From Pseudomonas sp. NCCP-436 (GTDB taxonomy: Bacteria; Pseudomonadota; Gammaproteobacteria; Pseudomonadales; Pseudomonadaceae), in NCBI RefSeq assembly GCF_019656335.1, contig NZ_BPLZ01000005.1, forward strand, positions 1 to 64,000: DNA of 64,000 nucleotides, in the 5' to 3' direction. A program made the translations under genes and the position numbers. Every line of letters begins with the position of its first letter. Position 1 is the first letter of the stretch. Under the pieces are notes generated by a model. The model made no database searches. It worked only from the letters and a program-made list of their open reading frames with translations, and had not been told where the DNA came from. Positions 55,706 to 64,000 of the stretch are shown here, one piece after another.

Positions 55706-56886
55706 GGAAGGTTCCTGTTCAACACCAGCACGGCGATATCATCCGGCATCTCGCCCAGATTGGCCAGGCCAAGCACCTGGCGCAAGCCATCGAGCGTACC
55801 ACCTGCCCGGATGACGAGCCTGGGCAATTCCTGTTCTTTTTCCTTGAGCGAATCACCCGGCAACAGATCAAACACCCCGTCGGACAACAGGGTCAGGCTG
55901 AAGGCTTCGGGTAGAGGCATCTGGTAATTGCTGTATTGCGCTTCGTCGAACAGGCCGACTGGCAGGCCACGCCCTTCCAGATAGCGGGCCTGGCCGTTCT
56001 CGAACAGCACCGGCAGCGGCAGGTGCCCGCCAATGCTGTAGGTCAGCTCGCCGTTCTGCTCGTCAATCACTCCACCAAGCATGGTGACATGCTTACCGAG
56101 TTTGCAGTTGATCAGCCCGCGGTTGATATGACCGAGTACATCCGATGGCTTAAACTCCGGCAGACTGCCATTACGCCGCCATTCGTAAAGCAGTCGAGTA
56201 GTCATGAACTTGAGCAATACAGTGACGAAGGCCGATGACGCACCGTGTCCGGACACATCAGCCAAGTAGAAGCCAATGCGGCGCTCGTCGATACGGAAGT
56301 AATCGACGAAATCCCCGGACAGGTAAAGCGAAGGAATGATCTGGTGAGAAAACTCCAGATCACCGTCCTGCCAGGGCGTCATCGGCAGCATATTCATCTG
56401 CACCTGGCGCCCGGCATTCTGGTCTTCCTGCAGCAGGTGCAGACTGGTCTGGAGTTCGCGATTGGCCGCCTCAAGCTTTTCCCGGTAGCGCTGGTTCTCA
56501 CCTCGCAGGCGCACGCGATCAAGCGCCCGGCGCACCGAGTGCTCAAGCATGGCGAGATCTTCAAGCGGCTTGATCAGATAGTCCGCCGCCCCCAGGCGCA
56601 GTGCCTCTACCGCATCGTTCATGACCCCAGCACCGGAAACCACGATCACCGGCATCTCGATGCCCATGTCGTTGATGCGTCGAATCAGTTCAAGACCGTC
56701 AATCTGCGGCATGCGCAGGTCACAGATCAGCAGATCAGGGCAGTCCTGACGGACGATCTCCAGTCCCTGCAAGCCATTGCCGGCCTGCAAAACCTTGAAA
56801 CCGCTATCTTCGAGATAGTCTGCAAGACTTGCGCGCACGACGTCGTCGTCGTCGATGATCAGCAGAGTGGCACTGGTTTTGTGCAT
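55702..56886 (-). CDS. RssB-like response regulator with PP2C phosphatase output
   Basis: A 394-residue two-domain protein: receiver (1-125, Asp56 in D-L-R-M-P), coiled linker, and a SpoIIE-type PP2C phosphatase (about 190-393; S-G-D-F-V-D-Y, V-S-G-H-G-A, G-L-P-V-G). RssB proteins act as adaptors for RpoS proteolysis or as partner-switch phosphatases on an anti-anti-sigma protein. It is coupled to the STAS gene. ATG at 56886 is used; five upstream codons are dropped. Confidence 0.87.
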   Translation of the reverse strand: MHKTSATLLIIDDDDVVRASLADYLEDSGFKVLQAGNGLQGLEIVRQDCPDLLICDLRMPQIDGLELIRRINDMGIEMPVIVVSGAGVMNDAVEALRLGAADYLIKPLEDLAMLEHSVRRALDRVRLRGENQRYREKLEAANRELQTSLHLLQEDQNAGRQVQMNMLPMTPWQDGDLEFSHQIIPSLYLSGDFVDYFRIDERRIGFYLADVSGHGASSAFVTVLLKFMTTRLLYEWRRNGSLPEFKPSDVLGHINRGLINCKLGKHVTMLGGVIDEQNGELTYSIGGHLPLPVLFENGQARYLEGRGLPVGLFDEAQYSNYQMPLPEAFSLTLLSDGVFDLLPGDSLKEKEQELPRLVIRAGGTLDGLRQVLGLANLGEMPDDIAVLVLNRNLP

Positions 56887-57093
56887 GACTAATCCAGGCA
56901 AACCGCGCCCGAGCAGTTGAGTTCAGCCGAGGCGCAACGCCTTGTAGGGGGCCAGGGCAATTTCAAGGGGCAGACGGTACTCCCATCCGCGTGTCTATTC
57001 AAGCCGGTGCCAGTCACCACTCTGTGACTTTACAGAAGAAATGGGCGAGGGTTATAAGAGCCGCGGCGAAAACCATAAGAAGAAGGTGCTGCC

Positions 57094-57393
57094 GTGAACG
57101 ACAATGATCGAGCGTACAGTGAAAAACGCGACTTCATCCGTATGCGGGTCGAAGCCAGCGTCACCCTCCATTACAGTGGTGGCTCGGCAGTAGCGCTGTG
57201 CCGAGACTTGTCGAGTACCGGCATGCAGATCGAAACCGACGTGCCCCTGAGCATTGGCGACCGGATACGCGTCCACATTCCCTCCGAGCACAGCGAACTT
57301 AGCGGGCTGAACGCCGAGGCCGAGGTCATTCGCGTCAGCCCTCTGGACGGCAGGCTGCAGTCACTGGGGCTGGTCATCCTGTCGATGAGCTGA
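57094..57393 (+). CDS. PilZ-domain protein
   Basis: A 99-residue PilZ protein. The cyclic-di-GMP motif R-x-x-R is only partly kept (R-D-F-I-R-M-R-V at residues 10-17) and D/N-x-S-x-x-G is present as D-L-S-S-T-G-M-Q. Start is GTG with AAGG upstream. It is divergent from the RssB-like gene and ends at a bidirectional terminator shared with mlaA. Confidence 0.8.
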   Translation: MNDNDRAYSEKRDFIRMRVEASVTLHYSGGSAVALCRDLSSTGMQIETDVPLSIGDRIRVHIPSEHSELSGLNAEAEVIRVSPLDGRLQSLGLVILSMS

Positions 57394-57408
57394 CGCCCTG
57401 CCCTGCAG

Positions 57409-57447
57409 AATGAAAAATGCCCGTATTGCCTACGGGCACTTTTCATT
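57409..57447. terminator. bidirectional terminator between pilZ gene and mlaA
   Basis: AATGAAAAATGCCCGTA and TACGGGCACTTTTCATT pair with one bulge, with A/T runs at both feet, between two convergent genes. Confidence 0.85.
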
Positions 57448-57470
57448 TAGACGACGTGCACGGCGACGGC

Positions 57471-58175
57471 TCAGAAGTCGTCCTCGACCTCGCCGTCGCG
57501 CACCTTGAATTCGCGGTTCTGCAGGTAGGCGTTACGTATGAAGATGTACTTGTCGCCACTAATCAGGTTCTCGGCCGAGAGCAGACTGGCGCGGGTGTCG
57601 ACCACATCAACGGCAAGGGTGACGTTGCGGGTCGGCACATGATCCATGTACGGATAGGGCGTCAGGAAACTGTCCGGTACCCGGCTGAAGGTATCACGCA
57701 CAGTACTCGGGCCAAGGAGCGGAATTACCACGTAGGGCCCGCTATCGACACCCCAGGCGCCCAAGGTCTGGCCGAAGTCTTCGTCGTTCTTCTGCAGTCC
57801 CATATGCCTGGCCACGTCAAAGAAGCCCAGCAGACCGAAGGTAGTGTTGATGATCAACCGGCCGGTATCGACACCGGCATCATGGAACTTGGCCTGCAGC
57901 AGGTTGTTGGCCAGATTGCCGACATCACCGATATTGCCGAATACATTGTGCACGCCATCTTCAAGAAATTGCGGGGTGACGGCCTGGTAGCCCTTGGCGA
58001 TCGGCTTGAGGGCATAGGTGTCCAGGGTATCGTTGAAGCGGAAAATGGCGCGATTGACGCCTTCCCACGGGTCCTCCTGGGAAGCGGCCTGGCCAGCGGC
58101 AGGCAGCAGGCCCAGTCCAACAAGCGCCATCAGGCTGCCCACACGGGCGACCCAGCGAGCACCGATTACATGCAT
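57471..58175 (-). CDS. mlaA: MlaA/VacJ lipid asymmetry protein
   Basis: Outer membrane part of the Mla system that pulls misplaced phospholipids from the outer leaflet (234 residues). It has a signal peptide (1-31) and the MlaA core with D-P-W-E-G-V-N-R-A-I-F-R-F-N-D-T and G-P-Y-V-V-I-P-L-L-G-P-S-T-V-R-D. No Cys is present in the signal region, so it lacks the lipobox of E. coli MlaA. AAGGAG precedes the ATG. Confidence 0.93.
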   Translation of the reverse strand: MHVIGARWVARVGSLMALVGLGLLPAAGQAASQEDPWEGVNRAIFRFNDTLDTYALKPIAKGYQAVTPQFLEDGVHNVFGNIGDVGNLANNLLQAKFHDAGVDTGRLIINTTFGLLGFFDVARHMGLQKNDEDFGQTLGAWGVDSGPYVVIPLLGPSTVRDTFSRVPDSFLTPYPYMDHVPTRNVTLAVDVVDTRASLLSAENLISGDKYIFIRNAYLQNREFKVRDGEVEDDF

Positions 58176-58279
58176 GGAAATCTCTCCTTGAGGAAAATGA
58201 CGTGGCCGCCGCCAGCAGCCCAGAGGCCGCGTAGTATAAAGTCTGCCAATCACCTTGGGCAGCATAGCGGACAAATCCA

Positions 58280-58690
58280 ATGAGCAACAAAGGTCTGCTT
58301 TACAGCGCACCTATTCCGGTACGCTGGGGCGATATGGACAGCTACGGCCACGTCAACAACATTATTTACATGCAATATTTGGAGGAAGCGCGGATCAGTT
58401 GGTTCGCCCAAGCCGGCATCATCGAGGATCAGGTGCCCTACGGCCCCGTGGTGCTACAGACGCTGCACACCTACCTCAAACCGGTGGTCTACCCGGCCAC
58501 TGTCGTGGTCGAACTCCATGCCGGCGCGCTGGGCCGCAGCAGCCTGGTACTCGAACACCGCCTGACGACTCTGGAGCAGCCGGAAATTCTGTGTGGTCAA
58601 GGGCATTGCAAGCTGGTCTGGGTGGATCACACCAGTGGCCGCTCGGTGCCACTGCCAGAATCCCTGCGAGCCCTTTTCACCCCGAGCTGA
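58280..58690 (+). CDS. 4HBT-family acyl-CoA thioesterase
   Basis: A 136-residue hot-dog thioesterase of the YbgC/FcbC group. The active loop W-G-D-M-D-S-Y-G-H-V-N-N (Asp18, His24) is at the expected place. It is divergent from mlaA. Chain length preference is unknown. Confidence 0.9.
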   Translation: MSNKGLLYSAPIPVRWGDMDSYGHVNNIIYMQYLEEARISWFAQAGIIEDQVPYGPVVLQTLHTYLKPVVYPATVVVELHAGALGRSSLVLEHRLTTLEQPEILCGQGHCKLVWVDHTSGRSVPLPESLRALFTPS

Positions 58691-58903
58691 GCTACTGCAA
58701 ATTCACGGAACTTGCGTTGAATCAGGCAAAGCAGCCCGGGCTGGATTACCCTTCAGGCAGTAACCGCAAAACGCTGACGCAACCGGCCTGGACAGATTCA
58801 GCAACCTGCCGGTAGCAGCATTTCACGCAAACGGCCAATACGGATGGAAACCTCCGCGGCACCGCTGCGGTCGACTCTATGCCCAACGACAAGGGAGAAC
58901 CCT

Positions 58904-59170
58904 ATGCCACGCACCGATCTGCAGCAGCAACTGGAAGCCCTCAACCAGCAACTGACTGAAGATGCGCCGCTCAGTGATGAGGAGCGCGCATCGCTTTACC
59001 TGCTGGCCCAGAAGATCGAAGTACAACTGGCCCGCGAAGCGGCAGCCGCGCCGGACGCCACTCTTATCGACGGCGTCAACCTGGCCGTGGAACGCTTCGA
59101 GGCCAGCCACCCGACCCTCGCCGGCACACTGCGTAACATCATGCACAGTCTGGCCAGCATGGGTATCTGA
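58904..59170 (+). CDS. DUF4404 family protein
   Basis: An 88-residue helical protein of the DUF4404 family: acidic, Gln/Leu-rich first half and E-R-F-E-A-S-H-P-T-L-A-G-T-L-R-N-I near the end. AGGGAG precedes the ATG. Function unknown. It is convergent with queF. Confidence 0.8.
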   Translation: MPRTDLQQQLEALNQQLTEDAPLSDEERASLYLLAQKIEVQLAREAAAAPDATLIDGVNLAVERFEASHPTLAGTLRNIMHSLASMGI

Positions 59171-59176
59171 GCGCTG

Positions 59177-60007
59177 CTACTGGCGAGCCAGTCGGGCGTT
59201 GTCCGGGTGCATTGCCTCCGTGCTGCGCCAGGGATTGATATCCAGCCCTCCACGGCGCACATAACGGGCATGAACCGTCAGCGACTGCGGCTGTAGCAGT
59301 CGCTGCAGGTCGAGGAAGATCCGCTCCACGCACTGCTCGTGGAAATCGGCATGCTGGCGAAAGCTCACCAGATAGGCCAGCAGACTGGCGTGATCCAGCG
59401 CAACGCCACGATACTGCACCACCAGACTGCCCCAGTCGGGCTGGCCGGTCACCGGGCAGTTGGACTTGAGCAGGTGGCTGTGCAGGCACTCCTCCACTTG
59501 CCGCTCAGGGTCACAGCGCAGCAATTCGGGCTGCGGCCGCTCGTAACAACTGACATTGATGTCCAGATCGTCGATGCACTGCCCGGGCAACGAAGCCAGT
59601 CCCTCATTCATTACCTCCGCCAACGTGCGCAGGCGCACCGTCACTGGCTTGCCGGCCACCGCGGAAAGATCGCACGCCAGTGTCTGCTGCAGCGCCTCCC
59701 AGGAGGTAAATACCGTCTGATTCAGCGAGTTGAGATAGAGCTTGAACGACTTCGACTCGATGATATTCGGCGAGTCGGCCGGAATGGCGAACTCACCGAT
59801 GGCCACCACCGGCTTACCCGACGGCAACAACCAGGACAGCTCATAGCAGTTCCAGTAATCAACACCCTGATATGGCAGGCTGGCACCGTCGAGACCCAGT
59901 TCGGCCCACTTGACTGAACGCGCAATGGGAAACAACAACTGCGGACTGTATTCGGCGATGTAGGCGCTGGACTTGCCCAGCGGGGACTGCTCGGCGGGAT
60001 GCTGCAT
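59177..60007 (-). CDS. queF: NADPH-dependent 7-cyano-7-deazaguanine reductase
   Basis: Queuosine pathway nitrile reductase of the long, YqeF-like type (276 residues), making preQ1 from preQ0. The motif [11 protein letters not shown] is at 84-94, the catalytic Cys184 in [11 protein letters not shown], with Asp191. The rest of the pathway (queCDE, tgt) is not here. Confidence 0.95.
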   Translation of the reverse strand: MQHPAEQSPLGKSSAYIAEYSPQLLFPIARSVKWAELGLDGASLPYQGVDYWNCYELSWLLPSGKPVVAIGEFAIPADSPNIIESKSFKLYLNSLNQTVFTSWEALQQTLACDLSAVAGKPVTVRLRTLAEVMNEGLASLPGQCIDDLDINVSCYERPQPELLRCDPERQVEECLHSHLLKSNCPVTGQPDWGSLVVQYRGVALDHASLLAYLVSFRQHADFHEQCVERIFLDLQRLLQPQSLTVHARYVRRGGLDINPWRSTEAMHPDNARLARQ

Positions 60008-60152
60008 GGTCGACGATCCGGATAGACAGAAAACCGTCGAGTTTAACGGCTTGGCTGTTTCCCCGCACGCTGCCGGCAGGCTAGTGCCCCAGCGGCAGCA
60101 GACCTCGCATCAGGCGATGACTCAAGCCCCACGCCCAGGCGCCCCCACTCTA

Positions 60153-60947
60153 CTAGTGACGCATGCCACGGCCACTGGAGAGCAGACGAATGCACAGCAG
60201 GTACAGCACAGTCGTAGCCAACAGCATGAAACCAATGGCCACGCCAATGCGGATATCCGACACACCGAGGATGCCGTAGCGGAAGGCGTTGACCATGTGC
60301 AGGATCGGGTTACCCAGCGACACGGCCTGCCAGAACGGCGGCAGCAGCGTGATCGAATAAAATACCCCGCCCAGATAGGTCAGTGGCGTCAGCACGAAGG
60401 TCGGCACGATGGAAATGTCATCGAAGTTGCGCGCAAACACCGCGTTAACGAAACCGCCCAGCGAGAAGATAGTTGCCGTCAACAGCACCACCAGCACCGT
60501 CACCCCCAGGTGGTGCACCTGCAGATGAGTGAAGAACAGCGACAGAATGGTGACGATCAGCCCCACCGCCAGACCACGCAGCACTCCACCAATGACGAAA
60601 CCAATGAGAATGATGTGCGGAGACACTGGTGAGACCAGCAGTTCCTCGACATTGCGCTGAAACTTGCTGCCGAAGAAACTCGAAACCACGTTGCCGTAGC
60701 TGTTGGTGATCACCGACATCATGATCAGGCCCGGCACGATGTACTCCATGTAGCTGAAGCCGCCCATCTCGCCGATGCGCTGGCCGATCAGGTTACCGAA
60801 GATAACGAAGTACAGAACCATGGTGATCGCCGGTGGCAGCAGCGTTTGCGGCCAGATCCGCACGAAGCGACGCACCTCTCTCTGGACGATAGTACGCAAG
60901 GCCACCAGGTTGGCGGCAAATTCGCTATTGAGGTAAGGGGTATTCAT
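60153..60947 (-). CDS. ABC-2 type transporter permease (YadH-like)
   Basis: A 264-residue membrane subunit with six helices of the ABC-2 type, including V-S-P-V-S-P in the conserved loop before helix 3. Its start overlaps the ATPase stop by four bases. Substrate unknown; similarity is to the YadGH exporter. Confidence 0.9.
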   Translation of the reverse strand: MNTPYLNSEFAANLVALRTIVQREVRRFVRIWPQTLLPPAITMVLYFVIFGNLIGQRIGEMGGFSYMEYIVPGLIMMSVITNSYGNVVSSFFGSKFQRNVEELLVSPVSPHIILIGFVIGGVLRGLAVGLIVTILSLFFTHLQVHHLGVTVLVVLLTATIFSLGGFVNAVFARNFDDISIVPTFVLTPLTYLGGVFYSITLLPPFWQAVSLGNPILHMVNAFRYGILGVSDIRIGVAIGFMLLATTVLYLLCIRLLSSGRGMRH

Positions 60948-61876
60948 CGCGCTACCTTGGCCAGATTCTTTTCCACCAGGGAGACGAACAGCTCCTCCAG
61001 GCGATTGGTCTTGTTACGCAGGCTCAGCACCTGCACCTGTTGCTGCGCCAGTTGCTGAAACAGCGCATTGAGACCCTGACTCTTCTCTACCTGTACCTCC
61101 AGGGTATGGGGATCAAGCAGACGCGCCGGGTAACCCTCGAGCCGTGGAGCCTCACCGTAGGAGGCCTCCAGATCGAGCAGGAAGGTCTCGACGTGCAGCT
61201 TCTTCAGCAGATCCTTCATGCTGCTCAACTCAACGATGCGTCCATGATCGATGATGCCGATATTGCGGCACAGCTGCTCGGCCTCCTCCAGATAGTGGGT
61301 AGTGAGGATGATGGTGGTACCCTGGCTGTTCAGCTCGGTGAGAAAGCTCCACATCGAGCGCCGCAGCTCGATATCCACCCCTGCAGTGGGTTCATCAAGG
61401 ATCAGCAGGCGCGGCTGGTGCACCAGCGCACGGGCAATCATCAGCCGGCGCTTCATACCGCCGGACAGCTCGCGCGAGGCTACATCGCGTTTGTCCCAAA
61501 GGCCCAACTGGGTGAGGTACTGCTCGGCGCGCTCGCGGGCAATGCGTCGTGGAATACCGTAATAGCCGGCCTGGGTGACAACGATGTCGAAAACCTTCTC
61601 GAACTGGTTGAAGTTGAACTCCTGCGGTACCACACCGAGACAGCGTTTGAGCGCATAGGGATCGCGGTCAAGGTCGTGGCCGAACACGCTGACCGTACCG
61701 CCACTTTTGTTCACCAGGGTCGACAGTACGCCGATGGTGGTGGATTTGCCGGCGCCGTTGGGCCCGAGCAAGGCAAAGAAGTCGCCCTCGGCAACATCCA
61801 GATCGATGCCATGCAGGGCCTGGAAGCCGTTGCCATAGATCTTGGTCAACTGGCGAATGGTCAGGGCGGTGCTCAT
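60944..61876 (-). CDS. ABC transporter ATP-binding protein (YadG-like)
   Basis: A 310-residue ATPase with Walker A G-P-N-G-A-G-K-S-T (Lys44), signature L-S-G-G-M-K-R-R, Walker B L-I-L-D-E-P-T-A-G-V-D, H-loop T-T-H-Y, and a C-terminal extension of about 80 residues. It pairs with the overlapping permease. Confidence 0.93.
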   Translation of the reverse strand: MSTALTIRQLTKIYGNGFQALHGIDLDVAEGDFFALLGPNGAGKSTTIGVLSTLVNKSGGTVSVFGHDLDRDPYALKRCLGVVPQEFNFNQFEKVFDIVVTQAGYYGIPRRIARERAEQYLTQLGLWDKRDVASRELSGGMKRRLMIARALVHQPRLLILDEPTAGVDIELRRSMWSFLTELNSQGTTIILTTHYLEEAEQLCRNIGIIDHGRIVELSSMKDLLKKLHVETFLLDLEASYGEAPRLEGYPARLLDPHTLEVQVEKSQGLNALFQQLAQQQVQVLSLRNKTNRLEELFVSLVEKNLAKVAR

Positions 61877-62011
61877 GAAAATCGGATTTCCCCGCGCAAG
61901 AAAGAGATAGGTAGAGATGGGGATGCCTGCGGCCGATTACAACCAGCCGCAACGCAGCACGCACCCTACAGAGCCCTACGCCTGGAGGAAAGTCCGGAAA
62001 GCCGATGAAGA

Positions 62012-62683
62012 CTATCGACTCAGTCGATGCACCTCAGCCTCACGCTGCATGTCTCCACCGCCCGCCAGCACTCCGACCTCGAACAGGTGCGGATAACAGC
62101 GCCGCAGGTGGTCGAAAAACAGCTGCTCGGGCAAATCTGCGAACTGGCCATGATCCTCCAGATACTCCATGTAGCGCTCACCGGCGGCGTTGTAGGGGTG
62201 GAACACGCTGTCATTGACACCATCGAAATCCAGCGGCTCGACCTTGAACACCCGGCACAGCGCCTCATGGAACGCCGGCGTAGCCTTGACCCAACGACCG
62301 TCGAGATGCAGCTCGGTGTAGCCATGCATGGCGAACACCTCGCTACGCAGGATTTCAATCAGGCGCGGTGTAGACAGGTGATTGCGCACGTCGGCCAGGC
62401 CGATGCGTGCCGGAATTGCGCAATGCCGTGCACAAGCTGCCAGCAGGATGGCCTTGGGTACGCAGTACGACTCAGCAGCAGCCAGTGCATGACTGGCCTT
62501 GAGTGTTTGCGAGTCGAGACTGAAGGCATATGGGTTGTAGCGAATATGCTCGCGCACGGCCAGATACAGGGCCACGGCCTGACTGCGCGGATCACGTGCA
62601 GGCCCACGCCAACGCTCGGCGAACTCGACTACCAAAGGGTGGTCACTGTCAATGAAGCGTCCGGGACGCAGGTAGGTCTGCAT
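62012..62683 (-). CDS. transglutaminase-like domain protein
   Basis: A 223-residue cytoplasmic protein with a transglutaminase-like (papain-type) core: Cys in A-E-S-Y-C-V-P-K-A, His in H-G-Y-T-E-L-H-L, and Asp in the following D-G-R-W-V. Substrate unknown; a peptidase or amidase role is inferred from the fold only. Confidence 0.85.
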   Translation of the reverse strand: MQTYLRPGRFIDSDHPLVVEFAERWRGPARDPRSQAVALYLAVREHIRYNPYAFSLDSQTLKASHALAAAESYCVPKAILLAACARHCAIPARIGLADVRNHLSTPRLIEILRSEVFAMHGYTELHLDGRWVKATPAFHEALCRVFKVEPLDFDGVNDSVFHPYNAAGERYMEYLEDHGQFADLPEQLFFDHLRRCYPHLFEVGVLAGGGDMQREAEVHRLSR

Positions 62684-62827
62684 GACGGGTACTCCTGAAG
62701 TTCACCCAGTGTAAACCTGACGATTGCGCCATGCTCACGGCTATCCGGCCAAGCTCACAGCTCCTGCTGCCAAATGTGGCTATGCTCGGGCACGGCCCGC
62801 CCCACTCATGCTCATGGAGGAATACAC

Positions 62828-64000
62828 ATGCTAGTTATCTGGTTGCTGGCCTTACTACTCGGTGTTGCCTATCTCGCGCACCGGCGTACCGCCGCCCTGC
62901 CGGCACTAGGCATCACCGCCGTATTTTTGCTGGCTATGGCACTGTTCAGCCCGGTTCCCGGCTGGCTGCAATTGGTGTTCTGGATTATCACCGCCGCCCT
63001 GACCGCCTTTGTTCTGCTGCATGACCAGCGCCGGCAACTGTTCACCCGGCCGCTGCTGGCCTGGTTCAAGCGCGTACTGCCGCCAATGTCCGAAACCGAA
63101 CGCGATGCCATTGAGGCCGGCACCGTCTGGTGGGATGGCGAGCTGTTCAGCGGCCGTCCCGACTGGGACAAATTGCTGGCCTACCCCAAGGCAAAATTGA
63201 CGGAAGAGGAACAGGCCTTTCTCGACGGCCCCACCGAAGAACTGTGCGCCATGATCAGCGACTGGCAGGTGGGTCAGCAGATGGATCTGCCGGAAAAGGC
63301 CTGGCAACACATCAAGCAACACGGTTTCTTCGCCCTGATCATTCCCAAGCAATATGGCGGCAAGGGATTTTCCGCCTATGCCCACTCACAGGTCGCAATG
63401 AAACTGGCCACCCGCAGTGGCGACCTGGCTTCAACCGTGATGGTGCCCAACTCCCTGGGACCTGCCGAGCTACTGCTGCACTACGGCACCGAGGCGCAGC
63501 GCAACCACTATCTGCCACGCCTGGCACGCGGTGAAGAAATCCCCTGTTTTGCACTAACCGGCCCCTTGGCCGGTTCCGACGCCGGTGCCATGCCGGATAC
63601 CGGCATCATCTGCAGGGGACAGTGGAACGGTGAGGAGATCATCGGTCTGCGTCTGAACTGGGAAAAGCGTTACATCACCCTTGGCCCGGTAGCCACCTTG
63701 CTCGGCCTGGCCTTCAAGGCCTATGACCCGGATCACCTGCTGGGTGATAAGGAAGAATTGGGCATCAGTCTGGCTCTGGTGCCTACCAATACCCCCGGAG
63801 TGGAGATTGGCCGCCGCCACCTGCCGCTGGGCGCGGCCTTCATGAACGGCCCCAACTCCGGCAAGGACGTGTTCATCCCGCTGGACTACCTGATTGGAGG
63901 CCCGGAGTACCTGGGCAAGGGCTGGATGATGCTGATGAACTGTCTATCCGTCGGCCGCTCCATTTCACTACCGGCGGTAGGCACCGGCGCCGCCAAGTTC
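62828..64000 (+). CDS. fadE: acyl-CoA dehydrogenase, FadE type (partial, runs off the window)
   Basis: The first 391 residues of a membrane-associated FadE-like enzyme, catalysing the first step of fatty acid beta-oxidation. Two N-terminal hydrophobic helices (about 2-60), then a linker, the N-terminal helical domain and the start of the FAD-binding beta domain (P-C-F-A-L-T-G-P-L-A-G-S-D-A-G). GGAGG precedes the ATG. Full E. coli FadE is about 814 residues, so roughly half is seen. Confidence 0.93.
   Translation, partial: MLVIWLLALLLGVAYLAHRRTAALPALGITAVFLLAMALFSPVPGWLQLVFWIITAALTAFVLLHDQRRQLFTRPLLAWFKRVLPPMSETERDAIEAGTVWWDGELFSGRPDWDKLLAYPKAKLTEEEQAFLDGPTEELCAMISDWQVGQQMDLPEKAWQHIKQHGFFALIIPKQYGGKGFSAYAHSQVAMKLATRSGDLASTVMVPNSLGPAELLLHYGTEAQRNHYLPRLARGEEIPCFALTGPLAGSDAGAMPDTGIICRGQWNGEEIIGLRLNWEKRYITLGPVATLLGLAFKAYDPDHLLGDKEELGISLALVPTNTPGVEIGRRHLPLGAAFMNGPNSGKDVFIPLDYLIGGPEYLGKGWMMLMNCLSVGRSISLPAVGTGAAKF

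Noticed and set aside
61040..62008. 322-codon plus-strand frame
   Set aside because: Antisense to the ABC ATPase.

Overview
This 64 kb window is chromosomal DNA of a gammaproteobacterium of the Pseudomonas type. The evidence is the gene set and order: the gntR-like/smc/zipA/ligA row, acnA beside an Aer-type aerotaxis receptor, plpD/marR/recQ, dusA/tal/RssB-like genes/mlaA/thioesterase/queF/ABC exporter/fadE-like, a Pseudomonas-type PdxB and a soluble-regulator-rich layout. Base composition is GC-rich and fairly even, with one clear AT-rich spot at the 5' end of dusA. Genus-level placement (Pseudomonas sensu lato) is from memory of gene order and protein similarity, not from a search.

Layout. 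0-14 kb: a porin, a lone pqqF protease, DinB, a glutamine amidotransferase, RraB, then a catabolic-looking island of a Baeyer-Villiger type monooxygenase with an overlapping esterase and a divergent AraC regulator; a DNA alkylation repair pair (alkA, ogt); an LpxH-like phosphoesterase; a second AraC regulator; a CsaA-like protein overlapping an EamA transporter. 14-21 kb: Rdx/SelW protein, PlpD-like patatin autotransporter, SlyA/MarR regulator with a SlyA-like box, recQ, YecA-like and DUF454 proteins, a DTW-domain tRNA enzyme. 21-34 kb: an Aer paralogue, a 400 bp gap holding a palindromic MITE-like repeat, aceK, a frameshifted EamA gene, and the gntR-smc-zipA-ligA row. 34-44 kb: a four-tRNA cluster (two Glu-Gly units) with its own promoter and terminator, a GST, fRMsr overlapping a DUF815 ATPase, a hybrid histidine kinase, gpx-ohrR with an OhrR-like operator, pdxB, a MATE pump and TusA. 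44-51 kb: acnA, aer, a second TusA-like protein and the BepA-type protease.

51-53 kb is the disturbed part: a 5'-truncated EAL gene, a complete 1.24 kb IS3-family element without target duplication, the tail of a second IS3-family element, and an 11 bp triplet repeat lie in a row directly against the start of dusA, a known island integration site. The simplest reading is the scar of an eroded island or of IS-driven deletion. 53-64 kb returns to core genes: dusA, talB, an anti-anti-sigma/response-regulator pair (RssC/RssB type), PilZ, mlaA, thioesterase, DUF4404, queF, an ABC-2 exporter pair, a transglutaminase-like protein and an acyl-CoA dehydrogenase that runs off the window.

I did not find a clear multi-gene defence or other wholly new system. 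The best leads are the dusA-side scar, the 8-C frameshift in an EamA gene, the TACGAAAA inverted-repeat elements, the gpx-ohrR operator and the monooxygenase/esterase/AraC cluster.
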